A DNA stretch of 64,000 nucleotides from Megamerina dolium (lineage: Eukaryota; Arthropoda; Insecta; Diptera; Megamerinidae): positions 88,175,671 through 88,239,670 of the forward strand of contig OY978525.1 of the NCBI GenBank assembly GCA_963854835.1, written 5' to 3'. The stretch's first letter is position 1; every line of letters starts with the position of its first letter. This document shows, in pieces, positions 1-11,584 of the stretch. The notes beneath the pieces are model-generated. The model saw only the letters and a program-made list of their open reading frames with translations, searched no databases and was not told where the DNA came from. The translations under genes were made by a program, and so were the position numbers.

Positions 1-43
1 GAAATGAATATACCATGCATATTGCATTATGCAGGGTATAAAA
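1..43 (+). mobile_element. 3' tail of a DINE-1/mini-me-like repeat, cut by the window edge
   Basis: The first bases match the last ~40 bases of the fuller copies ending near 28682, 34956 and 46587 (same ATGCATATTGCATTATGC core followed by GGGTATAAAA). The tail can fold, because ATACC-ATGCATA is nearly the reverse complement of TATGCAGGGTAT. The rest of the copy lies upstream of the window. Confidence 0.8.
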
Positions 44-1817
44 ATAAATGAAGGAAAGGTGGTACAGGAAGGCAGAGAGAAGAATAGTGATAGTGGGAGA
101 AAATTAGCAAACACTTAATCTGACATACTGCTTTTAGTGTGCAGATAAGTACGCTGGAGAAATCAGGGACCAAAGGATTACATAAAGAAACTTTGGACAA
201 ATCAAAGTATTGGTGCTCCTTTTTTTTCTTTTCCATGATTCATTTTTCAATTTAGAGGTAATAACTTTCTTGCTACTCTTGGAGCATAGCTTAGAAATAA
301 ACAATAGAAATAAAATGACGAGGTGTAATATAAAAAAATTTGCTTTAGGACAAACCTAACTCTTTCAAAATTTATCATAAGTAAACTGAAAAAAATGTTT
401 AACTGAACTGATCCAGAACCGAATAGAAAAGGAAACATAATATTGAATTTGATATCGATCTTTAGTTCAAAATGCAAAAGTCTTAAAATAAGAAATTATG
501 AAGTTTTCTAAAACTTTTGTAATCGGTCGGTGTCGTAGTGCAGTTGATTAGTTCAATGGCCGAGATAAATTTAAGAGAAAAACTTATTCTTTCATGTTTC
601 CTCTTGGAACATAACTAATAATTTTTCGGATAGAAACAATTTTCTACAAAAAAGCTCTATGAATAATATCAGAAAAAATAACTTCAAAGCGCGTATTGGA
701 GTATAGGAGTATTGGATTATGATTTTTCAGTGCCTATACCATCTTAATAAGGACAGATAAAGCATATTTAACTTTGATTTTGATATCGTTAAAAATCTGG
801 ACAAATATACAAATCTTCGCCAACCAGTGTTTAAATCATTGTCGTTGTTGTAAAAGTAGAGAAAAGGCACTTGATGTCTAAACGAGTGCTGTTTAGTGAG
901 GTAATCAAAGAAAACGCAAGGGTTGCACAAATTTTTAGCCACAATGTAAAAGCTACATTTTTATCATTTAATTGAGAACAAACGAGCCCATCAACTTAAG
1001 ACAAGTTCAATACAATAGAGTTTAGCACATATTCATCAAGTTTAATATGGCAGCATATGTGTTTTAAATTTATGGTATACATTGAGTTAAGAAAATACAT
1101 ATAAAATGTTTTCACGAGAATTTTGATTACATGTCCGAATAGCAGAAAGCACCAACTTATATCATTCTTGGAATGAACTTTAAGACACATAAATATACTA
1201 ACGTATGTATTAATTTGAAATTCAAATTCCCAAAGGTATACAAAAATACTGGAAAAATAATTTATTTCTCATACTGAATGTCTGAATATGGCAAAAAAAA
1301 AAGTAAAATCTCACACACAAGTAAATACATAGGAGTACAAATGCTTAATGTTGTTTGGGTTGTCCTTTTTCGTAACCATGACCACATCTACAATATTTAT
1401 GCTTCAAAGAATTTTGAAAGTTATGAGGAAATCCTTTTTTGGTGGTGTGTCCTTTTTGCCACAAAAAAGCACGTAGGTATATGCATATACCAACAATTTT
1501 TAAGTGAGCTCTTTAATAACTCAAATTAGTAAGTTGGGTAAATTATATACATGTACCAGCGTAGCAATGTACATATATGTGCAAATCTGTGAATGTATGT
1601 AAATTGTTGATATTTAACAATGCATAACAAAAACTCGAAACCATTTATTAAGCCCGCACGAATATATAAATATGTATTCCTATGAATTTTAAATATTTAA
1701 TGAGAGCAAAGTGAAAACGTAAAAGTAAACAAATGAAAATTAAAACAGTGAGAAAGGCAACGTAAACTAAAATGCATTAAAGTTAAAAATAATGATTTCC
1801 AAACTAGTTGAAATGTA
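44..1817. other. AT-rich DNA, nothing recognised
   Basis: Only short open frames broken by many stops are present. None has a recognisable domain, and no repeat, tRNA or promoter was identified. Confidence 0.6.
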
Positions 1818-1976
1818 CAAAGGCCGTAGTCAGGATTTTGGCAAGGGTAGCATAAGCTGAATAAGAAAAATATTTAATGAATGATTTTTAAATATATATT
1901 TATTTTTATTTTTCGTTCTTAACAAGTCCATCGTCCGTGGGGATCTATCCCCTGATCCCTCCTGTATACACCACTG
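1818..1976 (+). mobile_element. Diverged hAT-type MITE copy
   Basis: This 159-bp stretch resembles the better MITE at 10197-10351. Both contain GAATGATTTTTAAATAT near the middle followed by AACAAGTCCAT, and both end in CCACTG preceded by a run rich in CCC/CCT. The left end (CAAAGGCCGTAG) is a decayed form of CAGTGGCGTAGC. No clear 8-bp target duplication survives. It is non-coding. Confidence 0.6.
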
Positions 1977-2895
1977 AGAAGAGTAAATAACAGAAATTAC
2001 AAGAGATGATATTGGAAATCATCAATATAATTACGGAAAGGTAATTTTTTTGCCTCTACCCATGATCAAGACTCTCGCCGTGAATTTTTTCAACTCAGAC
2101 TTCTAAGAAACTAATTACTGTAATACTTTGATATATTGTGGCTGAATTTGTAAGGTGTACGAAATAAGACATTACATTACGTTTTGTATGCGTGTCTGGT
2201 TCAAGTTTACGAAAGATTCACTCTGTTAGAAGGCTAGCATCTATTAATGTTAAGGAGATCCTTCTTCCTTTCCAGCACAAAATCGTGCTGATTCAATTAA
2301 CAGAATACAAAAATTATGTAGTCCTAAATGCATGATATCACAATGGGTGTATGCCTTACCCAAAGTATCATTTTAGAGCAGCCATTTTTATCTCATCCAC
2401 TTTAAGAGTTTATTCAACTCGAATTTTTATACACATACATGAATTTTAGCTACTTATGTATTCCTGTCAAATCAATCTTTTAATGTATGATAACCTTTTG
2501 TGATTTGCTGTTCATTCACCTTGATTTAGGTTAATATGAATGCATAGAACGTATAACCATATGTATAGTACAATATATTATCCAACATGGAGCATTTGAA
2601 ATATTTCAATATTATTATTTACTAAAAATAGTATTTTCAATATGCTTGATCCATTAGAAAATAACAAAATTTATTGTGAAAAATTATTTTAAATTTTACC
2701 CACGTCACACGACATCAATTTAGGTAAATATCGAATACTATACTTCATAAACACGTATGATTATCTAAACATACGCCCCTGTGAGTATAAATAAAGTATA
2801 TTGATACATTTAGGCACCTATATTCTACATGTAGGTATATACTGTTTAGAAAGAAAATATCATATTTAGGATAAAGATAACATACCTATAGCAAA

Positions 2896-2896
<1 letters not shown>

Positions 2897-2938
<42 letters not shown>
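2897..2938. repeat. (TAA)n microsatellite
   Basis: About 14 uninterrupted TAA units. Confidence 0.95.
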
Positions 2939-2941
<3 letters not shown>

Positions 2942-4241
2942 TAACATAGAAAATACATATACTTTTTTGTAGGTATTAACTAACTATAGTAAATGACATT
3001 ATTAACGTGACCATGTACGAGCACTCATCCTATGGATTTTTCTCTTTTTCTACCTAGTGCACGTAAATATCTATATACATAAGTAGAAGTATATGTTTTA
3101 GTTAGAACGATTGGTTGGATGGTAGAATATACATATGATTGTGGGTGGTAAAGTAATGCTGTTATACCACACGCCTACATAACAATCACTTTTTGTTTAC
3201 GTATACAATTTAGGTGTTTATCTAAAAGTATGTATTAATATATTGTTGTCTCCCTCTCCCTCCACTTCCATTTCACTCAAGCTCATTCTTTTTAGTACAG
3301 AGGTTATGTGACTGTAGGTGGTATAGCATGTACTCGTGTCTAAATAAAGTGTTTCTGTTGAATTTAATTATTTACACTTGACTGGTTGAATACATACGTC
3401 GTACTCTTACATATGTTGCTCAACAGAAAAATAAATTAGTAATACATACTTATGGAAAAGCATAAAAGCATAAAGCAACACAAAATTTTAGTTATACCTA
3501 CAATGTATTAAATATATATAGTATAAGTCGAGTTGTATGTACTCTGTGCATTGTACATATAAATATTAAGCGTCAAGTAGATAGATAAACAATGACAGGG
3601 CGTTGTCTTAATTTTTGTTCGGTCTTTGGTTAAATAATTGACAATATGTTATATTTATATATATATATATAAGTATGTGAGGATAAATTTAATAAAAGCC
3701 TCTAGACTTTATGTTGCAATATTAATAAAAAAAATATCATCAAGTGTTAGAAATCTTTCAATATTATTTCTGTAATGGAATTGGAATTTCTTAATTTCGG
3801 TTAAGTGAGCATTCTTGTTACCATATAAAGTAGCGACTCAAGACGATCTCTCATTTGAAATTATAATTATACATATTTTAAATTCAGGGTTTTGATTATA
3901 TTCTTAACAAACCAATACAAAATCATTTAAAAAAAAAAAAATAAACTCCATATCAACAAAACAATTCCTTCAAGAAAAAAAAGTCACCTAAACGTTCTTT
4001 ACTGGCGGGTTTATTTTAGCGAAGTCTACGAACATCAAAGTTATTGCAAGATATTTTGACTGTTGATCTCTTGTTTGGTATGTATGTAGTTCTACAATGA
4101 ACAAAACTTGGACAGAGCATCAGAACATCAATTACAGATTGAAAAAAAATTTGTAAAGCATCGAGGAACAATGCCAAACAGGAGTTTGAATTTATCGAGA
4201 ATATATAGAACCCTCGACATCTTTAAAATAATGCACGTAAA

Positions 4242-4261
4242 GTACGTAAGTACTTACGTAC
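4242..4261. other. 20-bp perfect palindrome
   Basis: GTACGTAAGTACTTACGTAC is identical to its own reverse complement. Function unknown. Confidence 0.9.
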
Positions 4262-5232
4262 GCAAAATAATGAATATTAAATATGATGAGTTACATTTAC
4301 ACAAGCACACAACTCTCGAACAAGAATGCGATTGTGATAATTTTTACAATTTCTGTAATATATTTTCGATATTGCAGCCGGAATTTACATATTTTCTTGT
4401 TTTCTTTTTCGTTCGTTCATTATTTCGCCAATAAAAATTGATTATCAAAAAGAAACCTTATATTTATTTTATGTAGCTACGGACAAGTGAGTATCTTTTG
4501 TTGAATTCCAATTCACAATTACTTACATACAATATTATAATTTACTACAATTCGTAATTGTGTATGTATATAAGAGGAAATGTTTTGCTCCCGCATACCA
4601 ATACATACAATCATTGTATTTCATTTCATATATTATCCATTGTGCATTGATGTGAAAATTAAATAGTGCTATGCTATTCGTGTATGTGCAACATTTTTGG
4701 ACTGTCAGCAATTGTAGACTTTCGCACATACATACATATTCATTCATTCTATAATTCCTTTATATTAATCGTTAACATCCTTTCGGATTCAACTTTATAT
4801 TGTTTGAGTTATTTTTTATTTTATTTTATGGCAGTGCTAAACTTTACAATTCGCACTTAACTGTCTATTAAACTACACCTACCATGGTGATAGCTGTTGT
4901 GATTTAATTTCGTTTGTTTTTCATGTTCATTCCACTCAAATAACAATAATAAAAGGGGAAATTTGTTTCTGATTTTCTTTTTTCTTGTTTGCGTTTGTTG
5001 AGATTTCAATTAAGTAAACGCAAAATATGGGACATCTCTATCGCTACTTCATAACAACATTGGCTAATACTACATAGGGGTGTACAATCCTATAAAGAGC
5101 TCTGTTATTGAGGATTTCGAACCCACATTATTCTATGTTCATATATGTATATGGATTTTTATGCATCGACCCGAAGAGATATTCCTTTGAAACCTTATTG
5201 TGTCTTTGTAAAGATATTATGAACGTATATGC

Positions 5233-5370
5233 TATAGTAAACCCAATAGGTCTACAACTACATTTACCAATTATTTCTTAGCAATTATATCTTAGTGTAA
5301 TGGAGGAAATTAGAAGTTCTTTAAAAAGTATAGTATTTTATTAGAATAACAGCCTAATTCTAAAGGTATA
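5233..5370 (+). repeat. Local direct duplication, copy A
   Basis: This segment matches 5950-6070 at roughly 80% by eye, beginning ATAGTAA-CCCAATAGG and ending TCTAAAGGTA. Copy A has about 16 extra bases (around 5273-5290) compared with copy B. The two copies lie in the same orientation about 718 bp apart and enclose a GC-rich patch and a hairpin. They could be a small segmental duplication or remnants of the ends of a mobile element; no target duplication is visible. Confidence 0.75.
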
Positions 5371-5416
5371 TAATTAGATCTTTGTTTTCCCATTGTGTAT
5401 GTGAAGAAGAGATTAC

Positions 5417-5516
5417 CGGTGCGCCGCCTATTGGCAAGGCTTGCCTGATGAAGATGTTGTTGTTGCTACCACTGCTCTTGTGGATGTTGCTTGTTGCTGC
5501 CGCCACAGAACGAACA
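5417..5516 (-). other. GC-rich island, possible exon (speculative)
   Basis: This 100-bp stretch is clearly more GC-rich than its surroundings. On the minus strand it is bounded by an AG (ATAG just outside 5516) and by a GT (GTAATC from 5416 downward). Between them one frame is open for 33 codons, reading through SNIHKSSGSNNNIFIRQALP; the other two frames contain stops. The acceptor has a poor pyrimidine tract. The plus strand also has a 24-codon frame starting at 5448 that is leucine-rich and looks like a signal peptide, so strand is uncertain. I do not recognise a gene. Confidence 0.2.
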
Positions 5517-5821
5517 CTATAGCACACACTCTTATATTGTGGTTTTAAAAATTCACATTGTCACTTTTGATTTTATTTTTCTTTGTTTTTCTGTTCTATT
5601 GTTTTGCTCACAATTAGTTTATAATCTTATGTTTTAAGCTTTAATTTATTATTTATATTTATATTTCTTATTTTTATTTAGATAGGGAGGGAGATAGAGA
5701 CGCGGACTGCCCTGGTGTAATCAGAAGAAGAATGATAATAAAAAACAGAACAAAAGTCAGGGAAACCAGAAAAAATCATCTAAGAGAGAGAGGGAGACAG
5801 TGGAAAAGAAACACAGAATAG

Positions 5822-5892
5822 TAAATTGAGCGGAATGGGCGAATTGGCAGAAATCGACGATGCCAGATCAACCAACCCATTCCCTCAATTTA
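5822..5892. other. Strong hairpin with nested stem
   Basis: The left arm 5822-5839 (TAAATTGAGCGGAATGGG) pairs with the right arm 5876-5892 over 17 bp with a single bulged C. Inside the 36-nt loop a second small stem (TTGGCA with TGCCA) can form. The hairpin lies between the two copies of the local duplication. It may be a structured RNA or a regulatory inverted repeat; no protein is encoded. Confidence 0.6.
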
Positions 5893-5949
5893 GAAAACGA
5901 CACACAGGGCAATGAGAGGATATGCATTCTGGCGTAGACACCCATATAT

Positions 5950-6070
5950 ATAGTAATCCCAATAGGCCTACAACTAGATGTAGCAATTATTTTTTAGTGT
6001 GATGGAGGAATTTAGACGTACTTTAAGAATGATACCATTTTATTAGAATAATACCTTAAGTCTAAAGGTA
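5950..6070 (+). repeat. Local direct duplication, copy B
   Basis: Partner of 5233-5370. It lacks about 16 bases found in copy A but is otherwise colinear. Confidence 0.75.
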
Positions 6071-6636
6071 AATATTTACATGGCCTTTCTCGCTTGGGGT
6101 CTACCGAGATAGCAGAAATGATCGCTTTTATTTAGTAGCAGCTCTAGAGTCTATGTCTAGTACCTAATCACCACCTAATCTCCCACACACACTCTCAGTC
6201 TCTCTATTTGTTCCTTATTATTTTCGATATTATTTCACTGCATCACATGAAGTATTTTCATATGACTTTATTGTCTACATGTGATGGACATTTACAGTAA
6301 ATACTGAACCACATTAGTTTGAATATGCTGAATAAATTCGTTTTCTTGCTCATTCTTGACATTTGACAGTGTCAATAGTATATTTATGTGCGTATACATA
6401 CATATATCGCATTGCTTTAGTCGCATATAGTCGTACAGATTTGGTTGCCATACCTAAATTATGCACTTTCCAAGCCAAACAGGAAATGTAATAAAATGCA
6501 TCAATCTTATTTACCTCTAATCTGAAACTATTTATTGTATAGAACTAAATCACTAAAAAGTATACGAGAACAGTTCTTGCGAACATACTTTTTAAGATTT
6601 TGTGTGTCACGCTGAAAAAGGACAACCATCATCATA

Positions 6637-6674
6637 TACATATATATACATATATATATACATATATATATATA

Positions 6675-6748
<74 letters not shown>
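6637..6748. repeat. (TA)n microsatellite
   Basis: About 110 bp of TA, interrupted early by CA and TT steps and pure in its second half. Confidence 0.95.
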
Positions 6749-6751
<3 letters not shown>

Positions 6752-8089
6752 CATACTTATTAGCATATTTGCAATTTATTTAAATTGACTTCTTCTTATT
6801 TATCTATTATCTTGAAGGAATATAATATTCGTTGAGAAAAAAAGGATTCACAGCAGAAGAGCTGAAAGTTAATAACAAATAACATTATGCTGTTATATGT
6901 GGGAAGAGACTTATGTCGCCTGAAAAGTCGGTGGCTTCACTCAGTTTACATACACATTAACTATCATATAAATATACATCTATACATATTTATAATTACC
7001 CCTTTTCTTGTCGTTGTTTACCAAAAAGAAATTGAGAATAAGCAAGATAAAGAAGTACAGACAATACGTAGTAGCACATAATACATTACGGCAACTACAA
7101 TTATGTTTTTTTCACTGAAATACACGAGAGACACAGAGAAGAAAAGAGACAGCGAGATACATTGAAGGTAGAGCGAGATGATGACGATGAGGAAGCAAAA
7201 TTAACTTTTGGCTATGATTTGTATCGTGTATTTTAAATTTAATTTTATGTAAATGCTAAATAAGTAGTGCTGGAAGTTATCCAAAATATATGGAAATATT
7301 TTTTCTATTTCTTATGCTTTTATTTATATAATTTAATTTTATATTTTCTTCTTTCAAAATTAATTGAATTAAATTTGATCATTTTATTTGATATAATATC
7401 ATATATTTTAGAATGATTTATCAAAAGTCAGACGTTTAAGAATTTTTCGTACTACCCATTTGATATAAATTCATATTAAGGTGTCACAATGCCTAATATA
7501 CCTAAACAGCAGTTTTACTATGTATCTAACATAGATCTTTCTATTCCATAACAACGTAAATAATACGTGCGTAATGTGCGTATATGTTTTTTCATTCATA
7601 CACTAGAATTTACATACTGCTCACTAGCATTTACTTATATATGTTAGTAATGTAATTATCAAATTACGTACGTAAGACATGTATTGTACGTGTATTACTC
7701 ATATATGACGCTAATGTTACTCATACGTACTGTTGGATGTAGTAGCGATTGTGATTTATAAATAAAAGAAATATTGAATAGCATATAGGTAGATAATAAT
7801 GAAAAATATCTTCAAAACGGTCCAATTTCTTTACGAGAACAAGGAAAATTTTCTATGTTTTTAAAAAACCGTAATATGTAGTATGTATTTATAGATGTAG
7901 AGAAGAGTCGATGTTGTAGTGCTTAGAGTTTACTACGATCATTGTATATCATTTAGACTATATGCTCAACCAACTTAAGCTCTTGATACTATGGAGTTTC
8001 GCAGTTATTATGAGGTAAAGTGATTTTCACTAGCATAAAAGTATCAAATTTGCACATTCTTATTTTCATTAGAAGAAAAAACCCCTAAT

Positions 8090-8107
8090 CACACACACAC
8101 ACACACG
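8090..8107. repeat. (CA)n microsatellite
   Basis: About nine CA units. Confidence 0.85.
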
Positions 8108-10196
8108 CATATTAATTTCATTTCAATTCAATTTGATTTATTGATAAACTGTTGAAAATCACAAAACTTTACAAAACACATTTTATTCAGTCTGTTACCC
8201 TTTTTGCTTTTATGCATCTGCTGTTTAGAACATAATTTTTCTTTCCTCAACCCTTTACAAAATACTACACGTATGTGTATGTATGTATGAGTGTACTATA
8301 CGTAGGTGTAGGTATGTTTATTATTAAATTTCGACACCTTTCACTAGCAATCGTTCATCAATTTTTCAAATATAGCTACGCATATGTGTATGCATACATA
8401 TATGCACGTACATGTACGCTAGCACTCATATAAAATTAAAATTAAAAAAAATACAAACCCTTCAAAAAAAAAAAAGACCAAACATTTTATTATATATGTA
8501 CGCATGGGTGTAAATTTTTTGTGTGTGTTTGTATGTGAACCCTTTTAAGCTGTCAATATATCAATCTTAATGGCCAATGACATATACTGACTGACTGGCT
8601 GACGCAAAATATACTCTTTCCAAGTAGATAGCATGTGAATATAATGAAAAAAGAGGCAGGCAGAGAACAGAAGCAGAGTGATTTGTTTTTAAACTGCTGA
8701 GCCATTAAATACATAAATATTTTGATCAAGTACATAGTATAATATTCATGTGGCATTTTTTTGTTTGTTCTGGTTTTTTTTTTCTTCTCTTTTCCGGCAT
8801 GACACTGATTAATATTGACCGTCATCCACTTTTGGCTTCATTTGCCAATGAATTTACGTAATAACGCTTGTGTGAATGTATGTGCAAGTGGATGCGAAAA
8901 TATACCTCTGATTTTTATTAAATTGTATTTTACACTAATCTATTGTAACATCATACATATAGGAAACTATATATTTTCACATACCTATCTGTAATACTTG
9001 TATATATCTAATATATGGTAGGTATATAGGTAGTATATTTTCATAGAATATTGTGCTCAAATGGTCTTTCCATTCTACAGTATTAACTTTTCATCAGGCT
9101 GTCCTTTCGTTGATATCTTGTTATAAAGCCTGAAATGAAATGATGGTGTCTTAATACTGAATTCAGTTCCTCAAATATCTATATCAGAACATAGATTCTC
9201 ATCATAAGGAAGATACTTTTTGGAATTGAATTTCCATAAGAAAATTGACAACTTTTATTTGGTTTTTTATATATAAAAGCATATAGTATTCAAACTATTA
9301 TATTCTTATCAAATTCTTCTAAATTATAAAATACATCTTGTAGTCAAGTGGTAATTTTTTTTTACAAGAGACAAGCTATATATATCGTGGTGTATATGTG
9401 CACATTAGAAATAAAATAAATTTAATCATCATAAATTTAAGCGCTCATAAAATAATATTGTTAGCATGATACTATTGCTAAAAGAAATTGTAATTGCGCT
9501 GTAAGTATGTACTCATCATTGTCCTAAATGAATACAAGTATATAGGTATGTGTGTATATGTATTCCCATTAATAAATAGGCACATTTACGGAAATGTTCA
9601 TATTGCAGGCATAAATATAAATTAACATTTAAATGAAAAAGAGATCATTAATGTTAACCTTGTGCTAATTAATTTGTAGTATTTAATGTAATGCTCAAAT
9701 ACCATACAGACACAATTGATTTGTTGCTTTTTATGAACTTATTTAATAGATTACGATACAAATTAATTGAATACAATAAAAATTAATCATTTTTATTTCG
9801 AATGACTCTTATATAACTCTTATTTTTGCACTCGATAATTTCATCAGCAAACGTATTAATAGTAGAAAGAGATTATTCGTGTAATATAATTCGGTGTATA
9901 AATAAAATTTTGTATAAAATCAACGTATGAAAATGTTGGACACTACAGAGTATCACTTTTCATAAGCCATTTTTCAACTAGTATTGTTGTTGCTACAGCT
10001 GCTCTTGCATATAGAACATTCTTTCCTACAACATTTGGTGAATTATGAATGCATGTACGCGTAGAGAATATAAGTTGCATATAAACATTATGCTTTGCGT
10101 ATGAAAATTTATGATTTTTTATTATTTGATTTATGTGGACACTGTCAAGAAAATCCATTGACGCCAGTCAGCCAGCCAGAACATTATCATTCTATA

Positions 10197-10351
10197 CAGT
10201 GGCGTAGCATGGAGTTTAGTAGGGGAGCATTAGATGAAAAAGATTTATGAGAACAAAATGTTCATGAATGATTTTTAAATATCAATATATTATTATTTTG
10301 CTTTTCTTTAACAAGTCCATTGGCCCAGCTCCTCCCCTAGCTACGCCACTG
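10197..10351 (+). mobile_element. hAT-type MITE with 8-bp target duplication
   Basis: A 155-bp non-coding element bounded by perfect 12-bp inverted repeats (CAGTGGCGTAGC at the left, its reverse complement at the right). It is flanked by a perfect 8-bp direct repeat, ATTCTATA, at 10189-10196 and 10352-10359. An 8-bp target duplication together with a CAG-TG type terminus is characteristic of hAT superfamily non-autonomous elements. It has no coding capacity and would need a transposase supplied elsewhere. Confidence 0.85.
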
Positions 10352-10359
10352 ATTCTATA

Positions 10360-11583
10360 TCATTCCATTCTATTTATTCCACACAAAAATGTTTCTCAAA
10401 ACACAAAAAAGAAATGCATCTACTTTTTGAAATACATATGCAGAGAGACCGACAAATATACAGACAGTCATTTAGAGAAAAATCAAAGAAACATATTTAC
10501 AAATACACACACACACACACACAAACATGCTATACATACAGAGGTTGACAGGTTTGTATTCGGTTAAATTTATAACATTGCATTCTTACAACGAATTGCA
10601 TAATAGTACAAGCACTTGTATGTATGCATTGTATTAGGTATTGTTGTATGAATTTCTTTCTACATATTTCACTTGTATAGAATCATATGTCCGATTCATA
10701 TGTCCTGTAACTTGAAACTAGAAAATAGGTATTCATTCTTGAGTTGATGTGTATGTATGTATATCTGTGTGTCCATGCAGACTTTGGTTAAGTACTTACT
10801 TGTTACTTTGTTATTATACAATGACAATTTCTTCCAACAATATCCACATCGCTCTTAGAATATATGTATATTTATGTGTATTGTACGTTTTTATACTTAT
10901 GCCAAATTATATATTGTTCAACTTGTATATACTATATTTGACATAGGTCATATCATAGATCCCACTCCCACTCACTCACACATTATACTCATTTTTCTTT
11001 AACGTTAATATTTATGATATACATATATCACAATATATTCAACATATTTTTAACATATTTTCATATTTATAAAATATTTATTATATACATGTTTGTACGT
11101 ATTTTTAACATTCATATAAATTACATTTATTATCCTGTCATATGCTACTGAACTTGCTATACATTTTTTTTGTTTTAGTTTCTTTCATAACAATTGTTAC
11201 AAATTCTTTTAAAGCTTTTGCTTACCTATACATTACATAAACAGAATATAGTACGTATGGAAGTATGCCTGTAGATATAAATATTCGTAAGCTAGTATTG
11301 GAATATTTATGGGTGTTTTATTAAAACAAATATTGCCTTTTTTTACTTGGTTCTGTTAATCAACTCCGTAAATTTCAAGCATTAGTTACACGAGAATATA
11401 TGAAACTAATGTAAAGAAATACGAGTAGCTCTAGTAAAATAGAATTGTATCCGTTTTTAATTATAAATATCTCGTAAACTATGATATGCACTCGTATTTG
11501 TTAAGAAAAACAAATTTTATATTCACAAAGTATTTATGCTAATTTTTTTCCTTTCCTTTACTATTTTTTTTATTAAAAAAAAG
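10360..11583. other. AT-rich DNA with a CA microsatellite
   Basis: No genes or transposons recognised. A CA tract lies at 10505-10523. Confidence 0.55.
10505..10523. repeat. (CA)n microsatellite
   Basis: About nine CA units. Confidence 0.85.
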
Positions 11584-11584
11584 A

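Larger units (their letters stand above)
1979..5222. other. AT-rich DNA with one trinucleotide microsatellite
   Basis: No coding potential or transposon homology was recognised. The only distinct items are the (TAA)n tract and a 20-bp palindrome, listed separately. A 108-codon open frame at 4108-4434 has low-complexity content and no recognisable motif; I regard it as chance. Confidence 0.55.
6071..10188. other. AT-rich DNA with TA and AC microsatellites
   Basis: No gene, tRNA or transposon recognised. Short open frames are all low-complexity. The interval includes the (TA)n tract at 6637-6748 and a CA tract at 8090-8107. Confidence 0.55.

Noticed and set aside
4108..4434. 108-codon plus-strand frame as a gene
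   Set aside because: Low-complexity composition, no motif, and the 20-bp palindrome falls inside it; length is not unusual for open frames in the window.
5448..5522. 24-codon plus-strand frame resembling a signal peptide
   Set aside because: Ends at a stop without a splice donor nearby; leucine runs follow from the CTG/TTG composition. Mentioned only as an alternative reading of the island.
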